Below, one piece after another: positions 18,771-28,102 of a DNA stretch of 64,000 bases; position 1 is the stretch's first letter; every line of letters starts with the position of its first letter. Location: positions 32,923 through 96,922 of the forward strand of contig NZ_WHOA01000115.1 in the NCBI RefSeq assembly GCF_013141715.1, read 5' to 3'. Under the pieces are notes generated by a model that was not told the origin of the DNA, made no database searches, and was given only the letters and a program-made list of their open reading frames with translations. Both the position numbers and the translations under genes were made by a program. Source of the DNA: Paenibacillus phytorum. GTDB taxonomy: Bacteria; Bacillota; Bacilli; Paenibacillales; NBRC-103111.

Positions 18771-18884
18771 CTCCTCAAGAATGCGCATAACCATTTCCTG
18801 ATCACCATGACCGAACAGAAGCGTTGCAGGAAAAACCAAGTTTTCTTTTGTCTTGGGAGGCGCTTATTAAGCCTTTTTACTCGT

Positions 18885-20330
18885 TTAAGACATAAACGCC
18901 GTGTAGTCCTGTAGAAACCGGTCGTAGATTTGATTTGGTAATTCCAGCAGATCTTTCGTAGCTTGCATATGCTCACGCAAATGCTGCAGCATCTGTTCAA
19001 TGCGCGCGCGATAAATCAACTTTTGAAATGCAAGATTATCTCTCTCCTGAGGGTCTTTGATTACGTTGTACAGCTCTATATACGTCTCATTCTTAAATAT
19101 ATCGACGATCAGCTTGTAATCGCCCTCGACGATACAACGGCCAAAGTTGCCTCTTCCTCCATTGCCATCGTATTGAATAAAGATTCTCTCGCGTCCTATT
19201 GTACTACCAGCAATTAATGGCATGAGTGATCGGCCGGACATAGGAGACTTCGGCTGGATCTGTGTATAATCGCATATCGTCGGCAGTACATCGATACTGC
19301 TGACTAACGAGCAGCAAGAAGTTACAGCAGGTTTGAAATCAGCCGGAAATTTCATAAATAGCGGTGTATGAACGGATTCTTCATACATACACATTTTTTG
19401 CCACAATCCGTGAGAACCGAGCATTTCACCGTGATCACTCGTAAAAATAATCAGACTATTATCGTAAAGATCTTCTCTCTTTAATTCCTCGATAATCCGG
19501 CCGACGCATTGATCAAGTAACGAGACCAATCCCAGATAGACCTTCCATATTTGTCTCCAATCTTCCCTCGTGTATCGAGTTCCTATGGCGCCGGTCAAAT
19601 TATATAACTGAAGCGGCGACTGACTCCGGCACCACTCCCCGACATTCTCAGGTAAATCAACCGTTTCGACAAAATTAAACCAAGGGGCGGGAATTTCAAG
19701 GGGAGGGTGGGGAGCGTGGAACATCGCATTGAGCAGAAACGGTTTGCTGCGATCTCGCTCCCTAATCGCTTCCACAGAGTCTCTGGCTATAAACTCGTCA
19801 ATGAAGAACTCCTGACCTTCTTCGTATAGCCCAACGGCAGGTATTGAATACGATTTTGGACGCGTTATCATTCCATGAGTCATTTCCGGCACGATCCCCC
19901 GATAATTCGGTCCTCCAGGCATTCGTTTATGATTCTCCTTCAAAAAGGCTTCGTATCGGCCCTCGAGTCTTCTCCAGTTCGTTTTGCTGTCAGGGGATTC
20001 ATCCACACTAGGCTTCATCCGAAGATGTTGTTTCCCTGTATGCCAGCTGTCCCAGGTGTGATCCATAAGCCCGTATAGATGGTCAATGTCCGGCCTTACA
20101 AGGGCGTGCATGTCCTCACCCCGATTAATTAAACAACCTGTTTCGTTAGGGTACATGCCGGTAAAGAACGCTCCGCGTGCAGGGACACAAATGGGAGAAG
20201 CGCAATACGCTCTTTCGAATACGATGCTGTTTTCCTTTAACCGATTGATGTTTGGAGTATGGGCACCGATGGCATCCAGCCTCAATTGATCCGCCATAAT
20301 AAGGATGACATTCGGTTTTTCATTTCTCAT
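18885..20330 (-). CDS. Formylglycine-type sulfatase 1
   Basis: A 481-residue cytoplasmic-looking sulfatase with no signal peptide. The N-terminus has VILIMADQLRLDAIG (metal-binding Asp) and the modification motif C48-VPAR in CASPICVPARGAFFTG, where Cys48 must be oxidised to formylglycine. Later FTSDHGEMLGSHGLWQK gives the conserved Asp-His and Lys residues. It would remove sulfate esters from imported oligosaccharides. It is a close paralog of sulfatase 2 on the other side of the propeller gene. The start follows GGAGGTTACGTAG. No maturase gene is visible here. Confidence 0.92.
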   Translation of the reverse strand: MRNEKPNVILIMADQLRLDAIGAHTPNINRLKENSIVFERAYCASPICVPARGAFFTGMYPNETGCLINRGEDMHALVRPDIDHLYGLMDHTWDSWHTGKQHLRMKPSVDESPDSKTNWRRLEGRYEAFLKENHKRMPGGPNYRGIVPEMTHGMITRPKSYSIPAVGLYEEGQEFFIDEFIARDSVEAIRERDRSKPFLLNAMFHAPHPPLEIPAPWFNFVETVDLPENVGEWCRSQSPLQLYNLTGAIGTRYTREDWRQIWKVYLGLVSLLDQCVGRIIEELKREDLYDNSLIIFTSDHGEMLGSHGLWQKMCMYEESVHTPLFMKFPADFKPAVTSCCSLVSSIDVLPTICDYTQIQPKSPMSGRSLMPLIAGSTIGRERIFIQYDGNGGRGNFGRCIVEGDYKLIVDIFKNETYIELYNVIKDPQERDNLAFQKLIYRARIEQMLQHLREHMQATKDLLELPNQIYDRFLQDYTAFMS

Positions 20331-20393
20331 CTACGTAACCTCCATCCAAGCAGTTTTTATAATGGATTACATTCGTTTGAGCTCTACGATTTC

Positions 20394-21659
20394 TTACACC
20401 AAACCGGACAAGTCTGCGATGAATACGAGGCGTGTACCGTCCACATATCCATTAAAGACCAGATGCTTGTTGTCCGGCGCCCAAGCAGGGTGAGGATCAA
20501 CGCGAAGCACGCCTGATACTTTCGTTCCAGGATTGCCAATATTGATTCGTACGATTGTCGCTTCGCTTCTTTCCTGAAGATCGATAAGACGTAGCGGAAC
20601 TGTACCGTCACCGAAAGCTACTTTCTCGTGCTCGTAGGAATCGGTAACGATATGTCTTCCGTTAGGATGGACAGTCGGGTGCCCGGACCCTGGAATCGAG
20701 TCGATGATTTTGCCAATATTCGTACCGTCCATATTGACTTGAACCAAATACAGCTGTTTGTCGCCATCGAGACACAAATTCATCGAAAGCCGTTGGCCGT
20801 CGGGGTACCAGTTAATATGGTGGCCTCCTTTATCCCATTGTTCTGGACCTACTGCAACACGGATATCGCTGCCGTCCGCCTTCATAGTGACAACCCAATA
20901 CTTCAATCCCTTAGTAATCATATTCCACGGCTGTTCCTGTTCCGTATGAAACCATCTCATGGTAAACAGGATCCGATCGCCTTGCGGGTTAAATTTGCAA
21001 TGAAATCCATAGCATTCGCCATGTTCATACAGAGCCTTATCGATAGACGGCTCAGCACGGTCAAATACATCCTTAATCGATACTAGCAGCTTGCTCTCCC
21101 CGGTTTCCGTATCCAGTGCATAGAGACCATCGTCTTCTCGAAATCCATAGTTGCGCGGAATATGCTCATCAGGAACGATAATGCCATATCCTAGCTGCGT
21201 TCGCCGCATCCTTTTGGGACAAGCGGAAATAATCGTTCTGCCGTCCGAAGAGATTCGGTATATACTTCCAGGCATTAACCGCTTTTCGCCGGTATGCGGA
21301 TTTAAACGTACGCAAAGTGCTTCCCACGTTGCCGTATTCACATCGTTGTAAAAAATGGAATTATCATCTGCTCCCCAGTTGATATTAGCGCCCAGCTGCG
21401 GTTCCCAGCCGCATGTTTGCGCGACAACCCGCTCTTCCGCTGTATGCAGATCTACGAGTATAATGTTGGCCACTTCTCCTGGCTCAGGAAGACGATGTTC
21501 CTGCGGCAGCTGCAGCAAGGCGACATAACGTCCGGACGGGCTGACCGGCGATGTATCAAAAAATCGGTGAAAACAGCCCCCTGTTCGTGGAGTTATACAC
21601 CTTACAGGGACAAGCGGACTAAAATCGTTGTATCGGGGAAAATGCTCAGAAATTTTCAA
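20394..21659 (-). CDS. Seven-bladed beta-propeller protein, oligogalacturonate-lyase-like
   Basis: A 421-residue protein with no signal peptide, built of repeats with TolB/WD40-like cores: VSPSGRYVALLQLP, NWGADDNSIFYND, FNPQGDRILFTMRW, NWYPDGQRLSMNL and HPAWAPDNKHLVFNGY. The closest fold I can name is the oligogalacturonate lyase (PL22) type; propeller-shaped ulvan lyases (PL24/PL25) are an alternative. Several conserved His (CYGFHCKF, GGHHINWYP, GSGHPTVHPNG) could bind metal or a uronate. Translation starts at a TTG overlapping the preceding sulfatase stop (TTGA), behind AAAGGAGTGGG, so it is coupled. Being sandwiched between two sulfatases argues for a role in the same degradation. Confidence 0.7.
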   Translation of the reverse strand: MKISEHFPRYNDFSPLVPVRCITPRTGGCFHRFFDTSPVSPSGRYVALLQLPQEHRLPEPGEVANIILVDLHTAEERVVAQTCGWEPQLGANINWGADDNSIFYNDVNTATWEALCVRLNPHTGEKRLMPGSIYRISSDGRTIISACPKRMRRTQLGYGIIVPDEHIPRNYGFREDDGLYALDTETGESKLLVSIKDVFDRAEPSIDKALYEHGECYGFHCKFNPQGDRILFTMRWFHTEQEQPWNMITKGLKYWVVTMKADGSDIRVAVGPEQWDKGGHHINWYPDGQRLSMNLCLDGDKQLYLVQVNMDGTNIGKIIDSIPGSGHPTVHPNGRHIVTDSYEHEKVAFGDGTVPLRLIDLQERSEATIVRINIGNPGTKVSGVLRVDPHPAWAPDNKHLVFNGYVDGTRLVFIADLSGLV

Positions 21660-23086
21660 TTGAACCCACTCCTTTCATTCAGTGCAATATGATCTCCTGT
21701 CAGTTCCATATGCTTCTTCAACAAAGCCAGAAGTTGGTTTAATTCATCATCATGAGAACCGCAAACTGCCAAATTTATCGTTTCCTGCGGATCGGCTACT
21801 ACGTCGTACAGCTCCAGAAAAGTCTCGTCCTTGAACAGATCCACGATCAGCTTATATCTCCCTTTGATGATACACCTCTGAAAATTTCCTAAAGAGCCGT
21901 TTCCGTCATATTGAATATATACAGCTTCTCTGTCTTGCTTCCCTCCAAGAATCAACGGCATTAAAGACTTACCTGACAGTGACTCAGGCGTATCCAAACC
22001 GAGAAATTCGCATAATGTCGGTAATACATCCATCGAGCTGACCGTCTCGTTGACTTCATTAACCGAAGGAACAAATCCAGTCGGAAATTTCATCCACAGT
22101 GGTGTTCGCACCGACTCCTCATACATACAGAATTTTTGCCATAAACGATGCGATCCCAACATTTCCCCATGATCGCTGGTGAAGATGATGAGCGAATTAT
22201 CGTAGAGGTCCTGCCTTTTCAACTCTTCGATTATGCGGCCGACTCCATCATCCAGCAAGTTGACCAAACCAAGATATTTCGCCCAGATGGACCGCCATTC
22301 TTCGCGGGAATAGCGGGTCCCGAGCACACCTGTCAAATTATACATTTGCAAGGGCGATTGATCTGGATACCAGACCCCGACATTGTCGGGCAGCTCGAAT
22401 TCTTCCTCACCGATCATGGAATACCAAGGCTCTGGAAGGTGATATGGTGGGTGAGGAGCCAGATACATGGTACTTAAAAACAAAGGCTTCTCCTTGTTTC
22501 TAGAAGTTAGAGCGTCTAATGAACGATTGGTAATATATCCGTCAAAAAAATAGTCCAAGCCTTCTGTATAGCGGTCCATGACAGGAATGGAGTAACTTTT
22601 GACCGTGGTATGTCGACCCGTTACCATTTCAGGGACTAGTCCCGTGAACCTCGGACCTCCTGGAGCTTGTTTGCCGTGTTCTACCAGGTAGTCCTTATAG
22701 TTGGCTTCGGTATTCCAATGGGTTTGCGAATCTGATTGATGTTCGGGCTTACAGTTATAAAATAAATGCTGTTTCCCGGTATGCCAGCTGTCCCAATGCT
22801 GTTCCATCAGCTGATACAGATGAGGGGTCCCTTCCTTCACCATCCCGTTCATCTGATCCTGCTCCGCCCAAGGGTTGATCAAGCACCCGGTTTCATTGGG
22901 ATATCTCCCAGTGAAGAACGCCCCCCGGGCGGGGACGCATATCGGAGAAGCGCAGTAGGCTCGGTTGAAAACAACGGATTCTTTTTTCAATTCATTTAAG
23001 TTGGGAGTAAATTGTCCTATCGCATCATATCTCAACTGATCTGCCATAATGATAATCACGTTAGGCTTTTGATTTTGATTCGTCAT
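21656..23086 (-). CDS. Formylglycine-type sulfatase 2
   Basis: A 476-residue paralog of sulfatase 1. It has VIIIMADQLRYDAIG, the C50-VPAR motif and FTSDHGEMLGSHRLWQK. I place the start at ATG 23086, five bases after the lipoprotein stop with GGGGC upstream; an in-frame ATG at 23104 would overlap that gene and begin six codons earlier. The end overlaps the propeller gene by four bases. Differences between the two sulfatases in the middle region suggest distinct sulfate positions. It also needs formylglycine maturation by an enzyme not in the window. Confidence 0.92.
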   Translation of the reverse strand: MTNQNQKPNVIIIMADQLRYDAIGQFTPNLNELKKESVVFNRAYCASPICVPARGAFFTGRYPNETGCLINPWAEQDQMNGMVKEGTPHLYQLMEQHWDSWHTGKQHLFYNCKPEHQSDSQTHWNTEANYKDYLVEHGKQAPGGPRFTGLVPEMVTGRHTTVKSYSIPVMDRYTEGLDYFFDGYITNRSLDALTSRNKEKPLFLSTMYLAPHPPYHLPEPWYSMIGEEEFELPDNVGVWYPDQSPLQMYNLTGVLGTRYSREEWRSIWAKYLGLVNLLDDGVGRIIEELKRQDLYDNSLIIFTSDHGEMLGSHRLWQKFCMYEESVRTPLWMKFPTGFVPSVNEVNETVSSMDVLPTLCEFLGLDTPESLSGKSLMPLILGGKQDREAVYIQYDGNGSLGNFQRCIIKGRYKLIVDLFKDETFLELYDVVADPQETINLAVCGSHDDELNQLLALLKKHMELTGDHIALNERSGFN

Positions 23087-23091
23087 AAGAT

Positions 23092-24618
23092 CTATTTGCC
23101 CCATTTCTTCGTATTTTGTTCGACGGTTGCAGTAAGTTTGCTTACCCCAACATCGTTCATCTCTTTCACATATTGATCCCAGTTTGCGTTAATATCCTTA
23201 GCGCCCGTCACAAAATTGATCATCCATTCGTTGTATTTTTTATCAATAGACGGTATCAAATCTTTCGAGGATCCGTAAGTCAACGCTGTAAACGGTGGTG
23301 CAATACCTGATTTTAAGGAATATTCAACGTTATCCTTCAATGCGCCTTCTACGTCCTGTGCCGCTAACGAGTAATCTGTGGTCATAGCGGTTAAGTGTCC
23401 CAATGACGGAATGATATCTCGCTCATAGAGAGGCGTTTTAACCATCTTGCCGTTTTCCATTTTATAATGGACCCCTTCTATGCCGTAGTTGAGTATCTTG
23501 ATCCCTTCTTCCGTATGGGTATAGTCAATGATAGCAGCGACTCTTGCTAGAAAATCTTCATCCCTGTCTTTCTTAATCACAACAATAGGCTCCGTATTGC
23601 TCGAGTCTACTCTACCCGTATCTCCTGCTGGCCCTTTAGGCATCGGAATGAGCAGCGACAGTTTGGCATTTTTATTGGATTCAGCCAAATCCTTTTCGAT
23701 TGCCACATATCTTTCCGTAGGAGCCACGATTACTCCGGTATTTCCGCTGATAAACTTGGACTTAGCTTGAGCCTCATTGGATGTAAACACTTCCCGGTCA
23801 ATTAAACCTTCCCCATATAGCTCACGGGCAAATTGCAGGAATGATTTATATTGCGGCATGACTGCTTCATAGGACCATTTGCCGTCTACTTTCCCCCAGT
23901 TGTTGGCTCCTGTAAAACCAGTTGATAAACCTAGGAATGCGCCGTATCCGAGTGCAAACGTGACAGGAACTGTATTGGGCCCACCCATTTTATTGTCTTT
24001 AAAAGCTTTTAGCATGGCTTTGAATTCATCCATAGTCGCTGGTTTCTTCAATCCGAGTTGATCCAACCAGTCTTGACGAACAACCATTACATTTGGAATG
24101 ACACCCGCTTTGCGCGATGGTAGCTGAAATACCCCATTCTCCTCACGGAACTCCTCGGTTCCGGGTCGATTTATATAGGCCTGCAATCCTTTTAAATCAT
24201 ACTTTTCGGCATACTCGGCGAAATTCATTAAGAATCCGTCTTCATGCAGCTGGTTGTAGATATGCGCTCCAGTGCCAAGCGAATAACGGAACACATCGGG
24301 CATATCCCCCGCCGCAATTTTCAATTCCAGATTTTTTTGGTATTCTTTGGCTAAGATCCGTTCTACTTTAATATTTACATTAAATTTGTCGTTCAAATAT
24401 TTGATAATGGCATCATCGGGTTGAATATCGCGGGGCCCCCATTGAAACCACTTAATATCATACTTTTTCGCCAAACTTATTGTACCGTGCCCTGCAGCGG
24501 GATCTTGGCTCTTGGTACTGGTCGTATCCAAGCTGTTTCCGGCATTATTCGAACACCCGAGAATGGAAACAGCCAGTACGGGGATTAGGGTTAAAGCGGT
24601 CATTTTTCTTAACATCAT
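23092..24618 (-). CDS. Extracellular sugar-binding lipoprotein, module C
   Basis: A family-1 binding protein of 508 residues with lipoprotein signal and lipobox SILGC (Cys22, counting the first of two Met). Family features include MVVRQDWLDQLGLKKPATMDEFKA. It lies after the permease pair and directly before sulfatase 2, so uptake and desulfation genes are likely co-transcribed. Ligand is inferred, not shown: probably a sulfated oligosaccharide. Confidence 0.9.
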   Translation of the reverse strand: MMLRKMTALTLIPVLAVSILGCSNNAGNSLDTTSTKSQDPAAGHGTISLAKKYDIKWFQWGPRDIQPDDAIIKYLNDKFNVNIKVERILAKEYQKNLELKIAAGDMPDVFRYSLGTGAHIYNQLHEDGFLMNFAEYAEKYDLKGLQAYINRPGTEEFREENGVFQLPSRKAGVIPNVMVVRQDWLDQLGLKKPATMDEFKAMLKAFKDNKMGGPNTVPVTFALGYGAFLGLSTGFTGANNWGKVDGKWSYEAVMPQYKSFLQFARELYGEGLIDREVFTSNEAQAKSKFISGNTGVIVAPTERYVAIEKDLAESNKNAKLSLLIPMPKGPAGDTGRVDSSNTEPIVVIKKDRDEDFLARVAAIIDYTHTEEGIKILNYGIEGVHYKMENGKMVKTPLYERDIIPSLGHLTAMTTDYSLAAQDVEGALKDNVEYSLKSGIAPPFTALTYGSSKDLIPSIDKKYNEWMINFVTGAKDINANWDQYVKEMNDVGVSKLTATVEQNTKKWGK

Positions 24619-24656
24619 ACATAAACACCCTTTCTTGAGATCTAAGTTTTGAAGAA

Positions 24657-25535
24657 CTAGCCTTTCAGAGAACCCATCATGATGCCATTCACGAAAAATT
24701 TTTGCAAAAAAGGATATACCGTGATGATTGGCAATAAGACCAGAACGATATTCGCTAGACGTATTGTTTCTGAACTAAAGCCCTCTTCACCAGATTCAAC
24801 CTGCATGATGGATTCCAGTTCCTGCGTGCTGCTAATCATTTTTTGCAAATACTCTTGAACCGTTTTTAATTCCTTGTCGGTAATAAAGAATACAGACTGC
24901 ATATAGGTGTTCCAGAAGGACACCATGAAAAACAATCCGATTGCCGCCAATATCGGCTTGGACAACGGCAGAACGATAGTGAAGAAGATACGGAAATCAT
25001 TACAGCCGTCGATACGAGCTGCTTCCTCTAATTCTTTAGGAAATTCCATAAAAGTCGATCTCATAATAATTAAATAAAAAGTATTGATCATATAAGGGAT
25101 AATATATACGGCAAAATGATTGATCAGCCCGAGCTCCTTATAGTTCATATAATCAGGAATTAGGCCGGCGTTCATGAACATCGTCATGACGATCAAAAAC
25201 ATAACAATTTTTGAGCCTTTGAAAGGTTTCGATAATCCGTAAGCCGAATAAGCGGTCATAAATAAGGCGACGGCAGTACCTATCACCGTAATCAAGAATG
25301 TAACCCTGAGATGAATAAAGATCGTACCGTCTTGAAAAATTTGCTTATATGACGCTAAGGTGGGTGCTATCACAATCATTTTAAAGCGAGAGGTTAAATA
25401 TTCGGATTCCGACATGAATGAAGCGACTACCGTCTGCCAAAATGGATACAGCATGATGGCGCACAACAATAACATGACTATGATGTTCAATGTATCTCCT
25501 ATTGGATGTTTACTAACCCGGCTCGTATTAGCCAT
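24657..25535 (-). CDS. Carbohydrate ABC permease, YtcP/LplC type, module C
   Basis: A 292-residue six-helix permease with EAA loop LEEAARIDGCNDFRIFFTIV and the ending KFFVNGIMMGSLKG. Its ATG overlaps the stop of the LplB-type gene by one base, behind GGGGGATTATCTG. It forms a heterodimeric channel with that partner and lies 38 bases before the lipoprotein gene. No hairpin is seen in that gap, in contrast to modules D, E and F. Confidence 0.9.
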   Translation of the reverse strand: MANTSRVSKHPIGDTLNIIVMLLLCAIMLYPFWQTVVASFMSESEYLTSRFKMIVIAPTLASYKQIFQDGTIFIHLRVTFLITVIGTAVALFMTAYSAYGLSKPFKGSKIVMFLIVMTMFMNAGLIPDYMNYKELGLINHFAVYIIPYMINTFYLIIMRSTFMEFPKELEEAARIDGCNDFRIFFTIVLPLSKPILAAIGLFFMVSFWNTYMQSVFFITDKELKTVQEYLQKMISSTQELESIMQVESGEEGFSSETIRLANIVLVLLPIITVYPFLQKFFVNGIMMGSLKG

Positions 25536-26452
25536 CAGATAATCCCCCTCTGCCCAATGACTTTGGCTAACCGATCTGCTGAATAAACGAGAATAGCTGC
25601 CACCAGTGTTTTGAAGAGCCCGGCCGCAGTGGCTAAACTGTGCTTGCCCTCTTGAAGTCCTACCCGGAATACATAGGTATCGATAATGTCTGCCACGCTA
25701 GTGACCATGGGATTACTCATCACCAGAATCTGCTCAAAGCCTACATCTAGCAAATGACCGATATGAATAATGAACAGCACCACGATAGTTGTTGAGATAC
25801 CTGGAAGCGTAATATGCCACAGCTGCTGCGAACGAGAAGCGCCGTCAACACGGGCGGCTTCATACAAGGATACATCAATCCGTGTCAAAGCGGCCAAATA
25901 CAAGATGGTCCCCCAGCCCATGGTTTTCCATACCTCCGATGCAACCAGAATCCCACGAAAATATTCCTTGTTTCCCATAAAGTAGATCGCCTCGTAACCG
26001 GACCATTTCACAACCTCATTGACTAACCCGTCATGTACAGATAATAAACTGTATATGATTCCTCCTAGAACCGACCAAGAAATAAAATGAGGAAGATACA
26101 AGATAGACTGGCTGACTCTTTTGAAAATTGCGTTTCTCAGTCCGTTCAGCATCAAAGCTAAAACGATAGGTGCTGGAAAACCAAACAAGATCTTATAGAA
26201 ACTGATAATCAATGTGTTGACTAGAGCTTGTTGAAAATCGGTTGAATTGAACAGCGTGACAAAATGGTCGAAGCCAACCCAAGGGCTTTGCTCCAAAGGA
26301 CGTGTAATTCTAAAGTCCCTGAAAGCAATCTGGATAAAATACAAAGGTTTGTACCTGAAAATAATGTAGTACAGTATAGCCGGGATAATAAAAAGAAAAA
26401 TTTGATACTTAGAATAAAGCATCCGAATTTTATAAAACTTGTTTAGCCTCAT
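25535..26452 (-). CDS. Carbohydrate ABC permease, LplB type, module C
   Basis: A 305-residue permease. The start at ATG 26452 (MRLNKFYKIRM) is chosen because AAGGGGAGA precedes it by a good distance; the in-frame ATG 45 bases upstream has no clear site. Hallmarks are FRYKPLYFIQIAFRDF near the first helices and EAA loop LYEAARVDGASRSQQLWHIT. It is about 100 bases downstream of the response regulator, a gap likely to hold the regulated promoter. Confidence 0.9.
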   Translation of the reverse strand: MRLNKFYKIRMLYSKYQIFLFIIPAILYYIIFRYKPLYFIQIAFRDFRITRPLEQSPWVGFDHFVTLFNSTDFQQALVNTLIISFYKILFGFPAPIVLALMLNGLRNAIFKRVSQSILYLPHFISWSVLGGIIYSLLSVHDGLVNEVVKWSGYEAIYFMGNKEYFRGILVASEVWKTMGWGTILYLAALTRIDVSLYEAARVDGASRSQQLWHITLPGISTTIVVLFIIHIGHLLDVGFEQILVMSNPMVTSVADIIDTYVFRVGLQEGKHSLATAAGLFKTLVAAILVYSADRLAKVIGQRGII

Positions 26453-26552
26453 CTTATCTCCCCTTTGGTTTGTAACCGTATACATTTCATAATCCAAGTA
26501 TACTTATACATTCCAATGAAAAACAGAAGGTGAAAAACAGATAAAAGGTGGG

Positions 26553-28085
26553 TTATTTTACAAACCCAATCTCGCCCCCAATTAATTTGTTATGTTTGCG
26601 GTATTCCCTTGGCCCCGTATTCTTTATTTGCGAGAACAGCTTGCTGAAATGCTTCTCATCCGAATAACCTACTTCATTGGCAATCTCATAAATTTTCATT
26701 TCCGTTCCAACCAACAATTTACAAGCTGTCTCGATTCGTTTTGTTATCAAATATTTGGAGAATGTCATGCCGGTGTACGCCTTGAACTTGGAGGATAAAT
26801 AGCCGGGACTGAAATAAAACTGCCGTGCGACATCCTCCAGGTTCAAGTTGGTCGTATACAGCTCATCCACATATTCTTTTACGGTTGAAATGCTTTCGCT
26901 CTTCTGTAGCTGAATTCTACGATGAGCAGTAACGCATCTTTCTTTTATAAACTGTATCATGTGAGCTTCCAATTCCATTAGCGAATCAAATTCATTCAAA
27001 GAAATGAATTCAATCTCATGTACTTTCGTAATTTTTTCGAATTGTGCGGCAAGTTGGACACATAAGTACTTCATATCCGATAAGGTTATATGTTTGTTTA
27101 CGCAGGCTTCGGCAAATACTGTCTTGATCCAGTTGATCAGATTTACATCGTCTCCGGAATAGACCCAGTTGACCCAGTGCATATCAGGAACCCTACTAAA
27201 ATTGATGCTTATATCCTGTCTCCGCCAATCTTCGTAAAACAATATGGACCGTTCCGAGCTTTCCGGATCTCCGTATCTTAGATAATCGATCGTCTTCATC
27301 GCTTCTTTGTAGATTTGAGGAATTTCCGATACGTTAGGCTTGAAACTGCCAATTCCGATTTTGTATGCTGTAACCGCGTTATCGTTTAATTGACCCTCAA
27401 CCATGCGGATCGATTCAACTAATTTCTGATGAAAAAAGAGTCTTTCTTCCCCCTCCTTATAGAAAATAAAGTGAATATAACCGTTCCCCTGTTTGATCAA
27501 AACCTTTAGAGGGAGGGAGATGCGGCTGAAAAAAGCCAGGAGCAATAATGGAGGAGAAGGAAACCAGACACTAGCTACACAATAATAAGATTCCTTCGCT
27601 GCTTGACTAAGCTCTATCGGTGTATATCCCTTAATAAATTGCTGAAATGTATAATCGTTTTTAAGCAGCAGAAGCTGATTATATTGCTTGGTCTCCTCCA
27701 ATCTATGGGACAAAGCTTGATGCAGCTTCTCTAATGATTTCTCCAGCTCCGGAAACATATTAAGTTTAATGATGTAGTCGAACGCGCCTTCCTGAATCCC
27801 TTTTTTGGCATAAGCGAATTCGTCGTAACCACTGAGAAGGATAACTTCAGTATCAGGATGTTCACACTTAAACTTCTCCAGTACCTCTAGTCCAGTCATG
27901 ACAGGCATATGAATATCCATAATAACCGCTTGAGGCTTATACTTACGGAAAAGCTCTATTGCCTCTTCCCCGTCAGAGGCAACCGCTACCAGATTGAATC
28001 CCAGTGCCTCCCAATTTATGGAGTTTTGCAACCCGTCTCTGATGATTTTCTCATCATCTACGATCATAAGTGTAAACTTGTCCAT
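26553..28085 (-). CDS. Response regulator with AraC output domain (YesN-like), module C
   Basis: A 510-residue regulator. Its receiver has D10/D11 and phosphoacceptor D57 in AVIMDIHMP, followed by LSGYDEFAYAKKGI. A long middle region of about 270 residues is of the type often seen in Paenibacillus YesN proteins. The AraC DNA-binding end has NLEDVARQFYFSPGYLSSKF and FSQIKNTGPREYRKH. The start at 28085 follows GGGGAGGTTGAAGCG. The kinase gene upstream ends 17 bases before it, so they are co-expressed and control module C. Confidence 0.92.
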   Translation of the reverse strand: MDKFTLMIVDDEKIIRDGLQNSINWEALGFNLVAVASDGEEAIELFRKYKPQAVIMDIHMPVMTGLEVLEKFKCEHPDTEVILLSGYDEFAYAKKGIQEGAFDYIIKLNMFPELEKSLEKLHQALSHRLEETKQYNQLLLLKNDYTFQQFIKGYTPIELSQAAKESYYCVASVWFPSPPLLLLAFFSRISLPLKVLIKQGNGYIHFIFYKEGEERLFFHQKLVESIRMVEGQLNDNAVTAYKIGIGSFKPNVSEIPQIYKEAMKTIDYLRYGDPESSERSILFYEDWRRQDISINFSRVPDMHWVNWVYSGDDVNLINWIKTVFAEACVNKHITLSDMKYLCVQLAAQFEKITKVHEIEFISLNEFDSLMELEAHMIQFIKERCVTAHRRIQLQKSESISTVKEYVDELYTTNLNLEDVARQFYFSPGYLSSKFKAYTGMTFSKYLITKRIETACKLLVGTEMKIYEIANEVGYSDEKHFSKLFSQIKNTGPREYRKHNKLIGGEIGFVK

Positions 28086-28102
28086 CGCTTCAACCTCCCC
28101 AC

